Positions 54,907 to 63,371 of a DNA stretch of 64,000 bases are shown here, piece by piece. A model generated the notes under the pieces. That model was not told the DNA's origin and made no database searches. It saw nothing but the letters and a program-made list of their open reading frames with translations. Numbering within the stretch: the first letter of the stretch is position 1; every line of letters begins with the position of its first letter. The translations under genes were made by a program, and so were the position numbers. This DNA is from Pelagadaptatus sp034112445 (GTDB lineage Bacteria > Pseudomonadota > Gammaproteobacteria > Pseudomonadales > Cellvibrionaceae). Where the stretch lies: the NCBI GenBank assembly GCA_034112445.1, contig JAWUVI010000022.1, positions 286,665 to 350,664 of the forward strand. The letters are read 5' to 3'.

Positions 54907-55547
54907 AACCCAAGTTTTTCAGCCAATACGCCGGCTTCTGTTCGGTTGCGGCAATCCAATTCAGCCATGATGACTTTGAGGTGGGTTTTTACGGTATTTT
55001 CAGAAATACACAAAGAATCGGCGATCTGTTTATTGCTCATGCCTTTAGCCAAACAAGTCAGTACCTCCCTTTGGCGCTTAGTCAGTACGTTAAGCAATGC
55101 ATCTTTATCTTGCGGAGCAAAAGTATCTGTTAGTGGATGAGTTGAGTTAACTTCAGTTTGAGCTGCGATGTCAGGTAAATAAACACCACCACTTAGCACG
55201 GTCTCAATGGCCGCTCGTATAGATTCAAAACCTGAGCTTTTATGAATGTAGCCACTCACGCCCACGTCAATTGATTTACGAATATGATTAATATTATCAG
55301 AGGCCGACAACACCATAACCGGCAATTCGGGATGTGACTTACACAATTTTTTTAAAAACACAAAGCCATCACTGCCCGGCATAAAAAGATCGACGATAGC
55401 CAGACTCACACTGCCGGTTTTAGCCGCAATCAAAACAGAAGCCGCATCTATGCATTCAATTATTTTTGCGGCGGGAAACATTTCGGCGATGGCAGAACTG
55501 ACACCCACACGGGTCATAGCATGATCATCAGCGATTATAATTTTCAT
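54894..55547 (-). CDS. NarL/FixJ-type (LuxR-HTH) response regulator
   Basis: 217 residues: a receiver domain (about 1-118) with the acidic pair in IIIADDHAMTRVG, phospho-acceptor Asp53 (LAIVDLFMPGSDG) and lysine in GYIHKSSG, then a LuxR-type helix-turn-helix (about 150-213; LTKRQREVLTCLAKGMSNKQ, ISENTVKTHLKVIMAEL). DNA-binding regulator, same family as GacA/UvrY but not evidently their orthologue. It lies 65 bases after the receptor gene and 13 before the binding-protein gene, and is the natural partner of the hybrid kinase. Confidence 0.92.
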   Translation of the reverse strand: MKIIIADDHAMTRVGVSSAIAEMFPAAKIIECIDAASVLIAAKTGSVSLAIVDLFMPGSDGFVFLKKLCKSHPELPVMVLSASDNINHIRKSIDVGVSGYIHKSSGFESIRAAIETVLSGGVYLPDIAAQTEVNSTHPLTDTFAPQDKDALLNVLTKRQREVLTCLAKGMSNKQIADSLCISENTVKTHLKVIMAELDCRNRTEAGVLAEKLGLLIV

Positions 55548-55612
55548 TCATCAACTCCTGTACGATGATGAGAAGGTTAGCAACACAGATTACATGTTTT
55601 AAAGGTTATGTC

Positions 55613-57694
55613 TTACCATTCAAGCGCCGCACTAAGATAAACAGTACGCTCAAGATAATTACCTTTTTGATACTCCAAGTAAACTTCATTAGTCACATTA
55701 TCAACTTTCAAATCCAGCCTTAGTTGATATTGATTCAACCTAACCTCTTTACTTACGCTGAGGTCATATCGATCCAGCGCCTTGATCTCTTCACCGCCAC
55801 GCCAATCTACGTATGATTGATGGTAGCCCATGATTGAACCACTCCACCCAGAGCCAAATTTCTGGCTGATAAGTAAACTGCTGGTATGCTCTGGAACTTT
55901 TAGAATACGCTGCTCACCTACAGTATCGTCCCAGTCAGTAAACCTTATTGCATCAACTCGAACATTGGCGTGTTGCAAATAAATAGCTGTGCTGCTGAAC
56001 GGACGCCATGTAATTTGCATGTCGTAGCCTGTCGCTCTCCAATGCTTACTGTTAGTGAAGAAATAAACTTTGTCATCTATAGCACTTGGTGACCAATTTT
56101 GATGTGCGACTTCCCACTTAACATGATCTATTCCGCCGTTCATATCTTCGTGAAAAGTGCGCCAATCAATTTCAACTTTGCCATCAAAAAAACTTCCATA
56201 ATAAGCAAGTTCAACCGATTCCATTTCTTCAGCTTTCAGGCTGTCGTCCGTTAACCGGTAATAGTCCGCTAAAACATTATATGCGCGCTTAACTTCTTCA
56301 CGGTGTTTTTCAACTATTGATGGCGACCGATAAGCTTTAGAGGCACTGATACGAAAATTATGTTGTGGCCGAAGCTGATAATGCAAAGAGGCACGTGGCG
56401 ACATATGGGTTTCATCTATTTCTTGATCTTCAACCATGAAGCCAATATTAGTCATCCATTTAGACGATATATGCCATTCGATATTTGAAAATAATGACGC
56501 TATTCCGTTATCAATAACCTCATCACTATCAAGTAGATGTTCCGATTTCAATCGCTGTAATTTATAACTTACACCCGACAATACCCGTAACCGATCGTTA
56601 AATGTATATTGATACTCAAATTCAGTTTCCCACATCTGCGCATCTCGCTTACCTAGAGCCCACTCCAGTACTACATCAGGATTTCCCTGCAAAATAAAAT
56701 TTAACGTGGCGGGATCTAAGTTTTCATGCACAGATAGAAGCTCTTTAATACTATTTTCCGACCGACTGTCATACAACGAAAAGTCCCATTTCCACTGCTG
56801 CTTTTCTTCAACTCTTGACCAACCAGTTGCCAACCAATAACTGCTGTTGTCATCATCCTCAATCTCATCAACACGATCTGTATCTCCCAAACCAAAGCTA
56901 CCCTTACTGAAACCCACTTCAAATGTAAAAGTATCGATAAGCGTCGGTGTGATGACCGAATTAAAAACTATATGATTAACTGAGGTGTTATCTTCCAAAT
57001 CGCCAATTGAAGGTGTGTTATCAGGCCTACCCAAACCATCTATACCATTAGATCGATCAAACCCATTATTTTCTCTGTGAGAAAGTCGTATCTGTCCATA
57101 GCCGTTTGCCATATCAAAATTAGACCGAACATTAAAATTTCTCGTTTCTAGATCACCCGCCGTCATACGAATATGAGTACCGCTTTCTTGTAAAGGGCTT
57201 TTGGTGATTATCTCAATAGCACCGATGATGGCATTAGATCCGTACGCAGGGACATTCGACCCACGTACCAATTCTATTCTCTGAATATCATCTGGGGTAA
57301 TACCCAGAGACTGCCAAGAAATCGTTGGGTATGACGGTACATAAACACTTCGACCATTTACCCGAACTTCTAACCTTCGCGGGTCATCATCCGTTAAATC
57401 ATGGCCAGATAGGGCGTGGAACGAACCATTTACGTAAAAGCTCATAAAACCCGGAGCCAACCGAAAAACCTCCACTAAGTTATTTGGCGCCAGCGCTTTG
57501 ATCATGTCGCTGGTTATCACCGTTACTGAAGAGGGAGACTCATACCGAGCCTGCGCCATTCGAGAGCCTGCACTGACCATAGGAATATCGGTGAGGAGAT
57601 CCGTTTCGTCGTAATAATTTTCGGCAGTGGAGGTGGAGGCTATTATTGAAGCTAAGACTAATGCAACAAATGCAGATGTAGAGTGGTTCGACAT
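55613..57694 (-). CDS. TonB-dependent outer-membrane receptor
   Basis: 693 residues: signal peptide (FVALVLASIIASTSTA), plug domain (about 45-170: SSVTVITSDMIKALAPNNLV, VNGRSVYVPSYPTISWQ, IQRIELVRGSNVPAYGSNAI, GAIEIITKSP) and a 22-strand-type barrel ending in the aromatic residue of LSAALEW. A possible TonB-box-like segment is DIPMVSAGSRM near the mature N-terminus, but this is weak. Plug and barrel resemble vitamin B12/colicin-type and exogenous-ligand receptors; the ligand is unknown. No Fur box was seen upstream. It heads the sensory operon, so it may serve uptake, sensing or both. Confidence 0.92.
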   Translation of the reverse strand: MSNHSTSAFVALVLASIIASTSTAENYYDETDLLTDIPMVSAGSRMAQARYESPSSVTVITSDMIKALAPNNLVEVFRLAPGFMSFYVNGSFHALSGHDLTDDDPRRLEVRVNGRSVYVPSYPTISWQSLGITPDDIQRIELVRGSNVPAYGSNAIIGAIEIITKSPLQESGTHIRMTAGDLETRNFNVRSNFDMANGYGQIRLSHRENNGFDRSNGIDGLGRPDNTPSIGDLEDNTSVNHIVFNSVITPTLIDTFTFEVGFSKGSFGLGDTDRVDEIEDDDNSSYWLATGWSRVEEKQQWKWDFSLYDSRSENSIKELLSVHENLDPATLNFILQGNPDVVLEWALGKRDAQMWETEFEYQYTFNDRLRVLSGVSYKLQRLKSEHLLDSDEVIDNGIASLFSNIEWHISSKWMTNIGFMVEDQEIDETHMSPRASLHYQLRPQHNFRISASKAYRSPSIVEKHREEVKRAYNVLADYYRLTDDSLKAEEMESVELAYYGSFFDGKVEIDWRTFHEDMNGGIDHVKWEVAHQNWSPSAIDDKVYFFTNSKHWRATGYDMQITWRPFSSTAIYLQHANVRVDAIRFTDWDDTVGEQRILKVPEHTSSLLISQKFGSGWSGSIMGYHQSYVDWRGGEEIKALDRYDLSVSKEVRLNQYQLRLDLKVDNVTNEVYLEYQKGNYLERTVYLSAALEW

Positions 57695-57865
57695 GAACGT
57701 TCACAACCCGAGTAATATAATGAATTGGCGTAAAAAACATCATTTTGTCATTTATTCGCCATTATTCATACTTCAATCGAGATTTAAACCTGATATTTTA
57801 AAAGATACGATCGAATTAATCGCACTCATAAACTTCACGTCGGAAAAGTGATTGAACCCAGACTT

Positions 57866-58087
57866 TTAATACGTTGAATTAGGGGTATCACCTGGGTGTA
57901 TCTCGCCATACACTTCTTCAGGGTCAACATTATTAATTAGTAACACCTCCCTAACCTGATTAATGTGCTCCAGTATGGTTTTATAATTATCGCCATATTG
58001 GTATTTAGTGACTTCAATTGCCTTAGGCATATAACTAAATGCCACTTTTAAAGCTTGGAGTGCACCTTGATTTAACATTTCTGACAT
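57866..58087 (-). CDS. small hypothetical protein, 73 residues
   Basis: I recognise no family. The protein is mostly helical and mildly acidic, with a hydrophobic helix (QGALQALKVAFSYMPKAIEV) and a Tyr-rich middle (YQYGDNYKTILEHINQVREV). Composition and balanced codon use look coding. It precedes the TonB receptor gene by 171 bases on the same strand and is divergent from the DUF3604 gene. AAGG lies 11 bases before the ATG, a weak ribosome site. It could be a true small gene or a chance frame. Confidence 0.5.
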   Translation of the reverse strand: MSEMLNQGALQALKVAFSYMPKAIEVTKYQYGDNYKTILEHINQVREVLLINNVDPEEVYGEIHPGDTPNSTY

Positions 58088-58121
58088 AGCAGGTTCAGCC
58101 TTTTCATTTTTAACATGATTT

Positions 58122-58140
58122 AATTATGTTGCTGCAACTC
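58122..58140. promoter_or_regulatory. 19-bp palindrome between divergent genes
   Basis: AACATGATTTAATTATGTT is an inverted repeat about a central T with one mismatched pair. It lies between the starts of the 73-residue protein gene and the DUF3604 gene and could be an operator for either. It does not match the Fur consensus well. Confidence 0.35.
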
Positions 58141-58256
58141 TGTCTTTTAATCAATCGATGTTTATCGCGATGAGAATGTATATATCAAAAAACGATGCGC
58201 AATTGTGTTATTCCTTAACCGAACAACCTATTTCACATAGGACGAGATTAGACACC

Positions 58257-60215
58257 ATGAGACACTTTAAGAGCGGACTAACGTTACTATTTTTGCTGTA
58301 CGCATCTCTTACGATTGGGGAAACTATTGCGCCCCAAAGTACAACCCAGCTTTTGTGGGGTGACACCCACTTACACAGCTCTTACTCAGTTGATGCTTAT
58401 ATGGCAGGCAACCACTCTGCTGATCCGGATGCATCTTATCGCTACGCCAAAGGCGAGCCTGTTGTTCACCCTTACAACAGAACACGGGTACAGATTCAGC
58501 AGCCCTTAGATTTCTTATCGGTTGCCGACCACGCAGAATATTTAGGGGTTGTGCCCTTGGTAATGAGTGGCGAAGCCGACACCAGTGAAATGAGCTTATT
58601 CGCGAGAATAAAGTCATGGTTTGTGGTTACGGCGTTGGCGTATGTAATAGAAGATCCTCTTGAAGGCACCAAGACTTTTACCGGATTATTGCCTGTTCCG
58701 CAAATACAGTCTGGCGATACTACAGACCCAGTCCAAGCCGCAATTAATGCGGGTACTGACGGCGGTTTAGCCTCACTTGGCTTAGTTGACGATAAAACAG
58801 CTGTGCGTCTCACCGCTTCTCAGTGGACACGCTCAATGCAAGCGGCTGATCGACATTATCAACCAGGAGTATTTACCACTTTAGTTGGCTGGGAATGGAC
58901 ACAAACCGCCAGTGGGGCCAATTTACATAGAATTGTTGTCTCAGACACAGACGGTAAAACAGCCAGCACTTTCGATCCCGTAGGCTCTGATGACGCACCT
59001 TACCCTGAGCAACTGTGGGATCAGTTAGAGGTAATATCAGCCGAAACGGGCGCTAATTTTGTGTCCATTCCTCACAATTCCAATTTATCCAAAGGCTATA
59101 TGTTTGCCAAGCGCCAACTTAATGGCGACGCGCTCAACACAGACTATGCAATCAAGCGTGCAAAGTGGGAGCCCTTGCTAGAAGTCACTCAAATTAAAGG
59201 CGACAGCGAAACCCATCCTGATCTAGCGACAACCGATGAATTTGCTGACTTCGAGAGATTTGATTTTTATTTGCAAGCATTGCCACAAGCGCAAGGTTAT
59301 AAAGCTCAGCAAGGTGATACGGCGCGCAGCGCATTAAAGGCCGGTTTAGAAATAGAGCAAGAGCTAGGTGTTAATCCATTTAAATTCGGCATGATCGGTT
59401 CAACCGATGCTCACACTGGCATTGCTTCGGCTGAAGAACCCAATTTTTGGGGCAAAGTATCCATCGACTCAACACCTGAGAATAAACGTCGCAACGAAGC
59501 TGGCAGCGGCGACATCTATTCAAATGGTGTAGATAGTTTTAACGGCTGGAATATGTCGGCTGGTGGTTTGGCCGCAGTATGGGCCAAAGCAAACACCCGT
59601 GAAGAGATTATCGCGGCCATGCAGCGACGTGAAACTTATGCCACCACAGGGCCACGCATCAAAGTGCGTTTGTTTGCCGGTTGGCATTTTAATGAGGACG
59701 ATTTAGCGAGTGCTGACATTGCCGCTACCGGCTATGCCAAAGGTGTTCCAATGGGTGGTGAGCTATATTCCGCCGCCGAAGGTGCGGCCCCCAGTTTTCT
59801 TGTTGCCGCAACCAAGGGAGCCTTAGACCACAACTTAGATCGCATTCAAATTGTGAAAAGTTGGTTAAATGAAAATAATGAAGCACAAGAAAAAATATTT
59901 AACATTGCGTGGTCAGAAGGTCGTGAGTTCGATGTTAACGGCAGATTAAATCCCGTAGGTAATACCGCTAATATTCGTACCGGTAAAACGGCCAATACCA
60001 TTGGTTCAGATCAACTCACAACCGTCTGGATTGATCCAGAGTTTGATAACCAGGTGAATTCGGTGTACTACGCACGGGTGCTACAAATACCAACCGTAAG
60101 GCATTCACAGTTAGATGCTATAGCGCTTGGGATTGAAACACCTTATGAAGGGCCAGCCACAATACAAGAACGTGCCTACACATCCCCAATTTGGTATACC
60201 GCCGTTTATAATTAG
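58257..60215 (+). CDS. secreted DUF3604 (PHP-like) metalloprotein
   Basis: About 652 residues: signal peptide (GLTLLFLLYASLTIG) then a DUF3604 domain through most of the protein. The PHP-like metal motif is LLWGDTHLHSSYSVDAY (35-51), with further ligand blocks in DFLSVADHAEYLGVVP, SIPHNSNLSKGYMF and MIGSTDAHTGIASAEEPNFW. Late blocks TREEIIAAMQRRETYATTGP and the IQIVKSWLNENNEAQEKIF stretch are typical of the family. Probably a periplasmic or secreted metal-dependent hydrolase; the substrate is not known. A 33-codon upstream extension was rejected in favour of the signal-peptide ATG at 58257. Confidence 0.88.
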   Translation: MRHFKSGLTLLFLLYASLTIGETIAPQSTTQLLWGDTHLHSSYSVDAYMAGNHSADPDASYRYAKGEPVVHPYNRTRVQIQQPLDFLSVADHAEYLGVVPLVMSGEADTSEMSLFARIKSWFVVTALAYVIEDPLEGTKTFTGLLPVPQIQSGDTTDPVQAAINAGTDGGLASLGLVDDKTAVRLTASQWTRSMQAADRHYQPGVFTTLVGWEWTQTASGANLHRIVVSDTDGKTASTFDPVGSDDAPYPEQLWDQLEVISAETGANFVSIPHNSNLSKGYMFAKRQLNGDALNTDYAIKRAKWEPLLEVTQIKGDSETHPDLATTDEFADFERFDFYLQALPQAQGYKAQQGDTARSALKAGLEIEQELGVNPFKFGMIGSTDAHTGIASAEEPNFWGKVSIDSTPENKRRNEAGSGDIYSNGVDSFNGWNMSAGGLAAVWAKANTREEIIAAMQRRETYATTGPRIKVRLFAGWHFNEDDLASADIAATGYAKGVPMGGELYSAAEGAAPSFLVAATKGALDHNLDRIQIVKSWLNENNEAQEKIFNIAWSEGREFDVNGRLNPVGNTANIRTGKTANTIGSDQLTTVWIDPEFDNQVNSVYYARVLQIPTVRHSQLDAIALGIETPYEGPATIQERAYTSPIWYTAVYN

Positions 60216-60240
60216 AGTGGCTATCGATAGAAACTAGAAA

Positions 60241-60274
60241 CTAGACCAAATAACCTTCGGGCTATTTGGTCTAG
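60241..60274. terminator. hairpin terminator with TTCG tetraloop between convergent genes
   Basis: CTAGACCAAATA pairs with TATTTGGTCTAG over 12 bp; after one mismatch an inner CC-TTCG-GG cap closes the hairpin. It stands in the 98-base gap between the DUF3604 gene and rimB. There is no clear T run, but the long stem and stable tetraloop make a bidirectional block likely. Confidence 0.75.
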
Positions 60275-60313
60275 TCGTTACAAACAATCTTGAGCTTATG
60301 AGGGGGTCTTATT

Positions 60314-60811
60314 TTATTCTTCGAAAGACTCGGAATCACTATCATCTAGTTCTTCGTTATCTGTTGATCGGTTATTTTCAATAGGCCCTAACAGAAAGGA
60401 TTTTACCGGATCCACAATACAGTTGTTATTCAATGTATTACGGCCCAGCAACATCCGAAACTTCATCGTGTCGCGGTTTGTTAACGTCATCTCGGTATTG
60501 ATGGTTATCCCGCCAAGGGTCAACGGTGTTCTTATCACATACCGAGATTCTTTATGCCCACCAGAATCAGTGATTTCTCGCTGATCAACAACCCGAGCAT
60601 CACAGAGTAATTCTATCTGGGTGCAATCTTGTGTCGGATGAATACCAAACCTAACCCATAGCTCTTCACCCTTATGATACGGCTCGACAAAATAAGCATG
60701 AAGACAAGATGTTTTAGCGCCAGTGTCAACTTTGACTTTGATCTGCCCAATATTCAATTCAGGTAGACTTACCCATTCTCGCCAGCCCACCATCAAAAGG
60801 TTATTTTTCAT
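60314..60811 (-). CDS. rimB: RimB-like retropepsin-type ATP-dependent zinc protease family protein
   Basis: 165 residues of PF05618, a retropepsin-like fold: GWREWVSLPELNIGQIKVKV, then the aspartic-protease-like VDTGAKTSCLHAY with Asp29-Thr-Gly, VRFGIHPTQ, and MLLGRNTLNNNCIVDP. The tail is acidic (EELDDSDSESFEE). In Pseudomonas fluorescens RimB is encoded with RimK and modulates its glutamylation of ribosomal protein S6. It is 17 bases after rimK here. The names used elsewhere differ (RloA2, 'ATP-dependent zinc protease'), and protease activity is not shown by the sequence alone. Confidence 0.88.
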   Translation of the reverse strand: MKNNLLMVGWREWVSLPELNIGQIKVKVDTGAKTSCLHAYFVEPYHKGEELWVRFGIHPTQDCTQIELLCDARVVDQREITDSGGHKESRYVIRTPLTLGGITINTEMTLTNRDTMKFRMLLGRNTLNNNCIVDPVKSFLLGPIENNRSTDNEELDDSDSESFEE

Positions 60812-60828
60812 TTGCGTTATTGACCTTA

Positions 60829-62058
60829 TTATTTATCAAGTTCTTCTTCAAATTTTCCCGAATCATTTTGCTCGCGAACATCAGAGGGTAGATCAACAAT
60901 TTCTGGATGACGTCTGCGACGTGTTTTTGCTGGTACCATTCCTCGCATTGACTCCAACTTTCCGAAACAAAGCAGCTTATCATTGGCCTCAAGTTCTCTT
61001 GATGCCTTAGGGTTAGGGATTGTTTTATTTCCGCGATACAGATTCAGTACATTAATGTCCTTATCTTTTAAGTCGGTACTTGCGATTGTCATACCAACGA
61101 ATTTAGAGCCCTCTGGCACATAGATCTCACTAACACCATACCCTTTACTAACAGTGAGGCGCTGACGGACATCTATCTCAGGAAAGTCTACTTGAGCCGC
61201 TATATAATCAATAACTGCACCCGCAACATCCAGACCAGTGCAGGTTTCGATACCTTCTAATCCCGGTGACGAATTGACCTCCATAATTTGCGGGCCATTT
61301 TTTCCCTCTAGCATATCAACACCGGCAACTTGGAGACCTAAAATCTGTGCAGCTCGAACAGCCGTTTCTACATATTCCTCACTCAACTCGACCGCTTCAG
61401 CGACACCGCCACGATGAACATTACTGCGAAACTCCTGCCCTTGTGCAACACGACGCATAGCCGCCACTACTCTGTCGCCGACTACAAAGGCTCTTATATC
61501 CTTACCTTTACTTTCAGCAACAAATTTTTGTATGAGTACATTTTGTTTTTGACTTTGTAATAACTCGATAATCGATTCTGCGGCATTAACTGTTTCGGCC
61601 AATAGCACGCCAATACCCTGTGTACCTTCTATGAGTTTAATAACGACCGGTGCACCACCCACGCGCTCAATAGCGGGAAGCACATCTTTTTTGTCTCTCA
61701 CAAAGGTTGTACGAGGTATACCTATGTGGTGGCGACTGAGGATCTGTAAACTGCGCAGCTTGTCTCGAGAATTGTTAATCCCATGAGCTGTATTGGCACA
61801 AAATACATCCATTTCCTGAAACTGACGAACCACAGCCGTACCGTAATAAGTAATTGACGCTCCGATTCTCGGCAACACCGCATCATACTCACCCAAGGCC
61901 TTTTGCTTATAATACAAATCAGGTACGCCTTGCTGAAGATCAATCGCAAACTTCAGCGTGTTTAACACTTTAACTTCATGGCCACGTTGTGCCGCAGCTT
62001 CTTGCAGTCTCATCGTGCTATATGATTTTGGACCACATGATAAAATGGCGAGTTTCAT
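60829..62058 (-). CDS. rimK: RimK-type glutamate ligase fused to an RCK_C (TrkA-C) domain
   Basis: 409 residues. Residues 1-290 are a RimK ATP-grasp ligase: MKLAILSCGPKSYSTMRLQE, ATP loop VVIKLIEGTQGIGVLLAE, KDIRAFVVGDRVVAAMRR and metal-binding QIMEVNSSPGLEGIE. E. coli RimK (about 300 residues) adds glutamates to the C-terminus of ribosomal protein S6. Residues about 303-375 are extra and look like an RCK_C domain: VSEIYVPEGSKFVGMTIAST, INVLNLYRGNKTIPNPKASR and LEANDKLLCFGKLESMRG. A basic patch (KTRRRRH, 378-384) and acidic tail follow. RCK_C domains bind small ligands in channels and transporters, so ligand-controlled ligase activity is likely by inference. GGAG lies seven bases before the ATG. 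Confidence 0.9.
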   Translation of the reverse strand: MKLAILSCGPKSYSTMRLQEAAAQRGHEVKVLNTLKFAIDLQQGVPDLYYKQKALGEYDAVLPRIGASITYYGTAVVRQFQEMDVFCANTAHGINNSRDKLRSLQILSRHHIGIPRTTFVRDKKDVLPAIERVGGAPVVIKLIEGTQGIGVLLAETVNAAESIIELLQSQKQNVLIQKFVAESKGKDIRAFVVGDRVVAAMRRVAQGQEFRSNVHRGGVAEAVELSEEYVETAVRAAQILGLQVAGVDMLEGKNGPQIMEVNSSPGLEGIETCTGLDVAGAVIDYIAAQVDFPEIDVRQRLTVSKGYGVSEIYVPEGSKFVGMTIASTDLKDKDINVLNLYRGNKTIPNPKASRELEANDKLLCFGKLESMRGMVPAKTRRRRHPEIVDLPSDVREQNDSGKFEEELDK

Positions 62059-62100
62059 AGTTTATCTCCGCTGAATAATTAACTTAAGGGGATTAAAATG

Positions 62101-62119
62101 ACTGGCTATTCGAGCCAGT
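62101..62119 (-). promoter_or_regulatory. hairpin in the rimK leader
   Basis: ACTGGCT-ATTCG-AGCCAGT is a perfect 7-bp hairpin 43 bases before the rimK start. On the minus strand it is followed by CATTTTAATC, a short T tract, so it could weakly terminate transcription arriving from the upstream peptidase gene or act in the leader. Confidence 0.45.
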
Positions 62120-62254
62120 ATCTCATCAAAAAATAATAATAAATCTGAAGCCTAGTTAGATAAGCCACTAAATTTAACTGCTGGATTTTAATTTAAGTAT
62201 GAAGGGTACTCTGTGAATTTATCCTTCTTACATTAAATTTCTGTCTTCATTTAA

Positions 62255-62283
62255 ATTAAGTTTGATAACGACTTTTTGTACAA
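62255..62283 (-). promoter_or_regulatory. candidate rimK promoter
   Basis: On the minus strand TTGTAC (62283-62278) and CTTAAT (62260-62255) are 17 bases apart in the 263-base gap between the M14-type gene and rimK. Downstream, 62191-62244 form an imperfect AT-rich inverted repeat in the leader. A separate promoter here would let rimK-rimB be expressed apart from the peptidase gene. Confidence 0.35.
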
Positions 62284-62321
62284 TTAAACGATTAAGGTAG
62301 GCAGCCAAACCTTGGTATGAA

Positions 62322-63371
62322 CTATTCATTTTCATCATTATTTTGACTAAATTCTTCTTGCATAGCCTCAATATTATCCGCTACATCTTCATCAGGCTCT
62401 GCAAAGAAAGCAACATGATACATAGCATCCCCTTCTTGCACCAAAGGTATATTTTGCTTGCCTACAATAATACCCGCGCGAGGAGCCACAATCCGGCCAA
62501 TAACCTCACCGAATGGCGTTCCAATTTCTGCAAGCTCTTCGCCCTTAATAACTTGATCACCAAGATTTTTTTGGTCAAGGACAATACCACTGGCATTTGC
62601 TCTCACCCATACGCTGTTACTCGCAATAAAAGGGACCGTTCGCTTCTTCCGGGGTTTGCGCTTTAACATTCCAAGAGCAGACAGCACATTGAGTACACCA
62701 CGCAAGCCAGCCTGAATCGATAGCTCATCGAAACGTAAAGCCTGTCCTGCTTCATACAATAAAACCTTAGTGCCGTTTTCTACCGCCGCTTGACGCAATG
62801 AACCATCACGCAAATTAGCATTAAGTAAAACAGGCACACCAAAAGACTCAGACAACATAAGCGTTTCTGGGTCATCCAAATTTGATCGAATTTGAGGCAA
62901 ATTAGAGCGATGAATTGCACCAGTGTGCAGGTCTATTCCATAGTCACAATGACGCACAATTTCTTCTAAGAAAATATTAGCTACCCGACCCGCTAATGAA
63001 CCCTTTTCAGAACCAGGAAAGCTGCGATTAAGGTCACGGCGATCAGGCATGTATCGACTTTGGTTTAAGACTCCATAGACATTTACCATGGGGACTAACA
63101 CCAAAGCGCCTTTACTGAGCTTTAAAGAATCTAGGTTAATCAACCTGCGGACAATTTCCACACCGTTGAGCTCGTCCCCATGAACTGCCGCTGAAACAAA
63201 AACCACAGGTCCAGGTTTTTTACTGTTAATAACCTGCACCGGAATAGAAATTTCGGTGTCTGTATACAGCTTGGCTACTGGGATTTTCATCTGTACCCTG
63301 GTCCCAGGCTTAACCTGTATTCCACCGATAATTAACGGTGGTAGTTGGGTAGAGTTTTTTATCTTAACCAT
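62322..63371 (-). CDS. succinylglutamate desuccinylase/aspartoacylase family (M14-type) metallopeptidase
   Basis: 349 residues. Zinc ligands are visible: His64 and Glu67 in AAVHGDELNGVEIVRRL and His149 in GIDLHTGAIHRSNLPQ; the substrate loop reads PDRRDLNRSFPGS. A C-terminal beta domain (about 255-325; VRANASGIVLDQKNLGDQVI, GEVIGRIVAPRAGIIVGK) resembles a barrel-sandwich fold. The ATG at 63371 has AAGGA six bases upstream and is chosen over one seven codons earlier. AstE/aspartoacylase relatives cleave N-acyl amino acids; next to RimK it may instead trim added glutamates. This pairing recurs in marine gammaproteobacteria to my knowledge. It is 237 bases from rimK's hairpin leader. Confidence 0.9.
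   Translation of the reverse strand: MVKIKNSTQLPPLIIGGIQVKPGTRVQMKIPVAKLYTDTEISIPVQVINSKKPGPVVFVSAAVHGDELNGVEIVRRLINLDSLKLSKGALVLVPMVNVYGVLNQSRYMPDRRDLNRSFPGSEKGSLAGRVANIFLEEIVRHCDYGIDLHTGAIHRSNLPQIRSNLDDPETLMLSESFGVPVLLNANLRDGSLRQAAVENGTKVLLYEAGQALRFDELSIQAGLRGVLNVLSALGMLKRKPRKKRTVPFIASNSVWVRANASGIVLDQKNLGDQVIKGEELAEIGTPFGEVIGRIVAPRAGIIVGKQNIPLVQEGDAMYHVAFFAEPDEDVADNIEAMQEEFSQNNDENE

Noticed and set aside
57695..57865. Fur box upstream of the TonB-dependent receptor
   Set aside because: No 19-bp site near the GATAATGATAATCATTATC consensus was found; iron control is not supported by the sequence.
57885..57905. CACCTGGGTG near the end of the 73-residue gene as a second copy of the small-RNA palindrome
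   Set aside because: It lacks the central bases, is only ten bases long and lies in coding sequence, so likeness is probably chance.
58158..58256. 33-codon upstream extension of the DUF3604 gene
   Set aside because: It would bury the signal peptide that begins at 58257.
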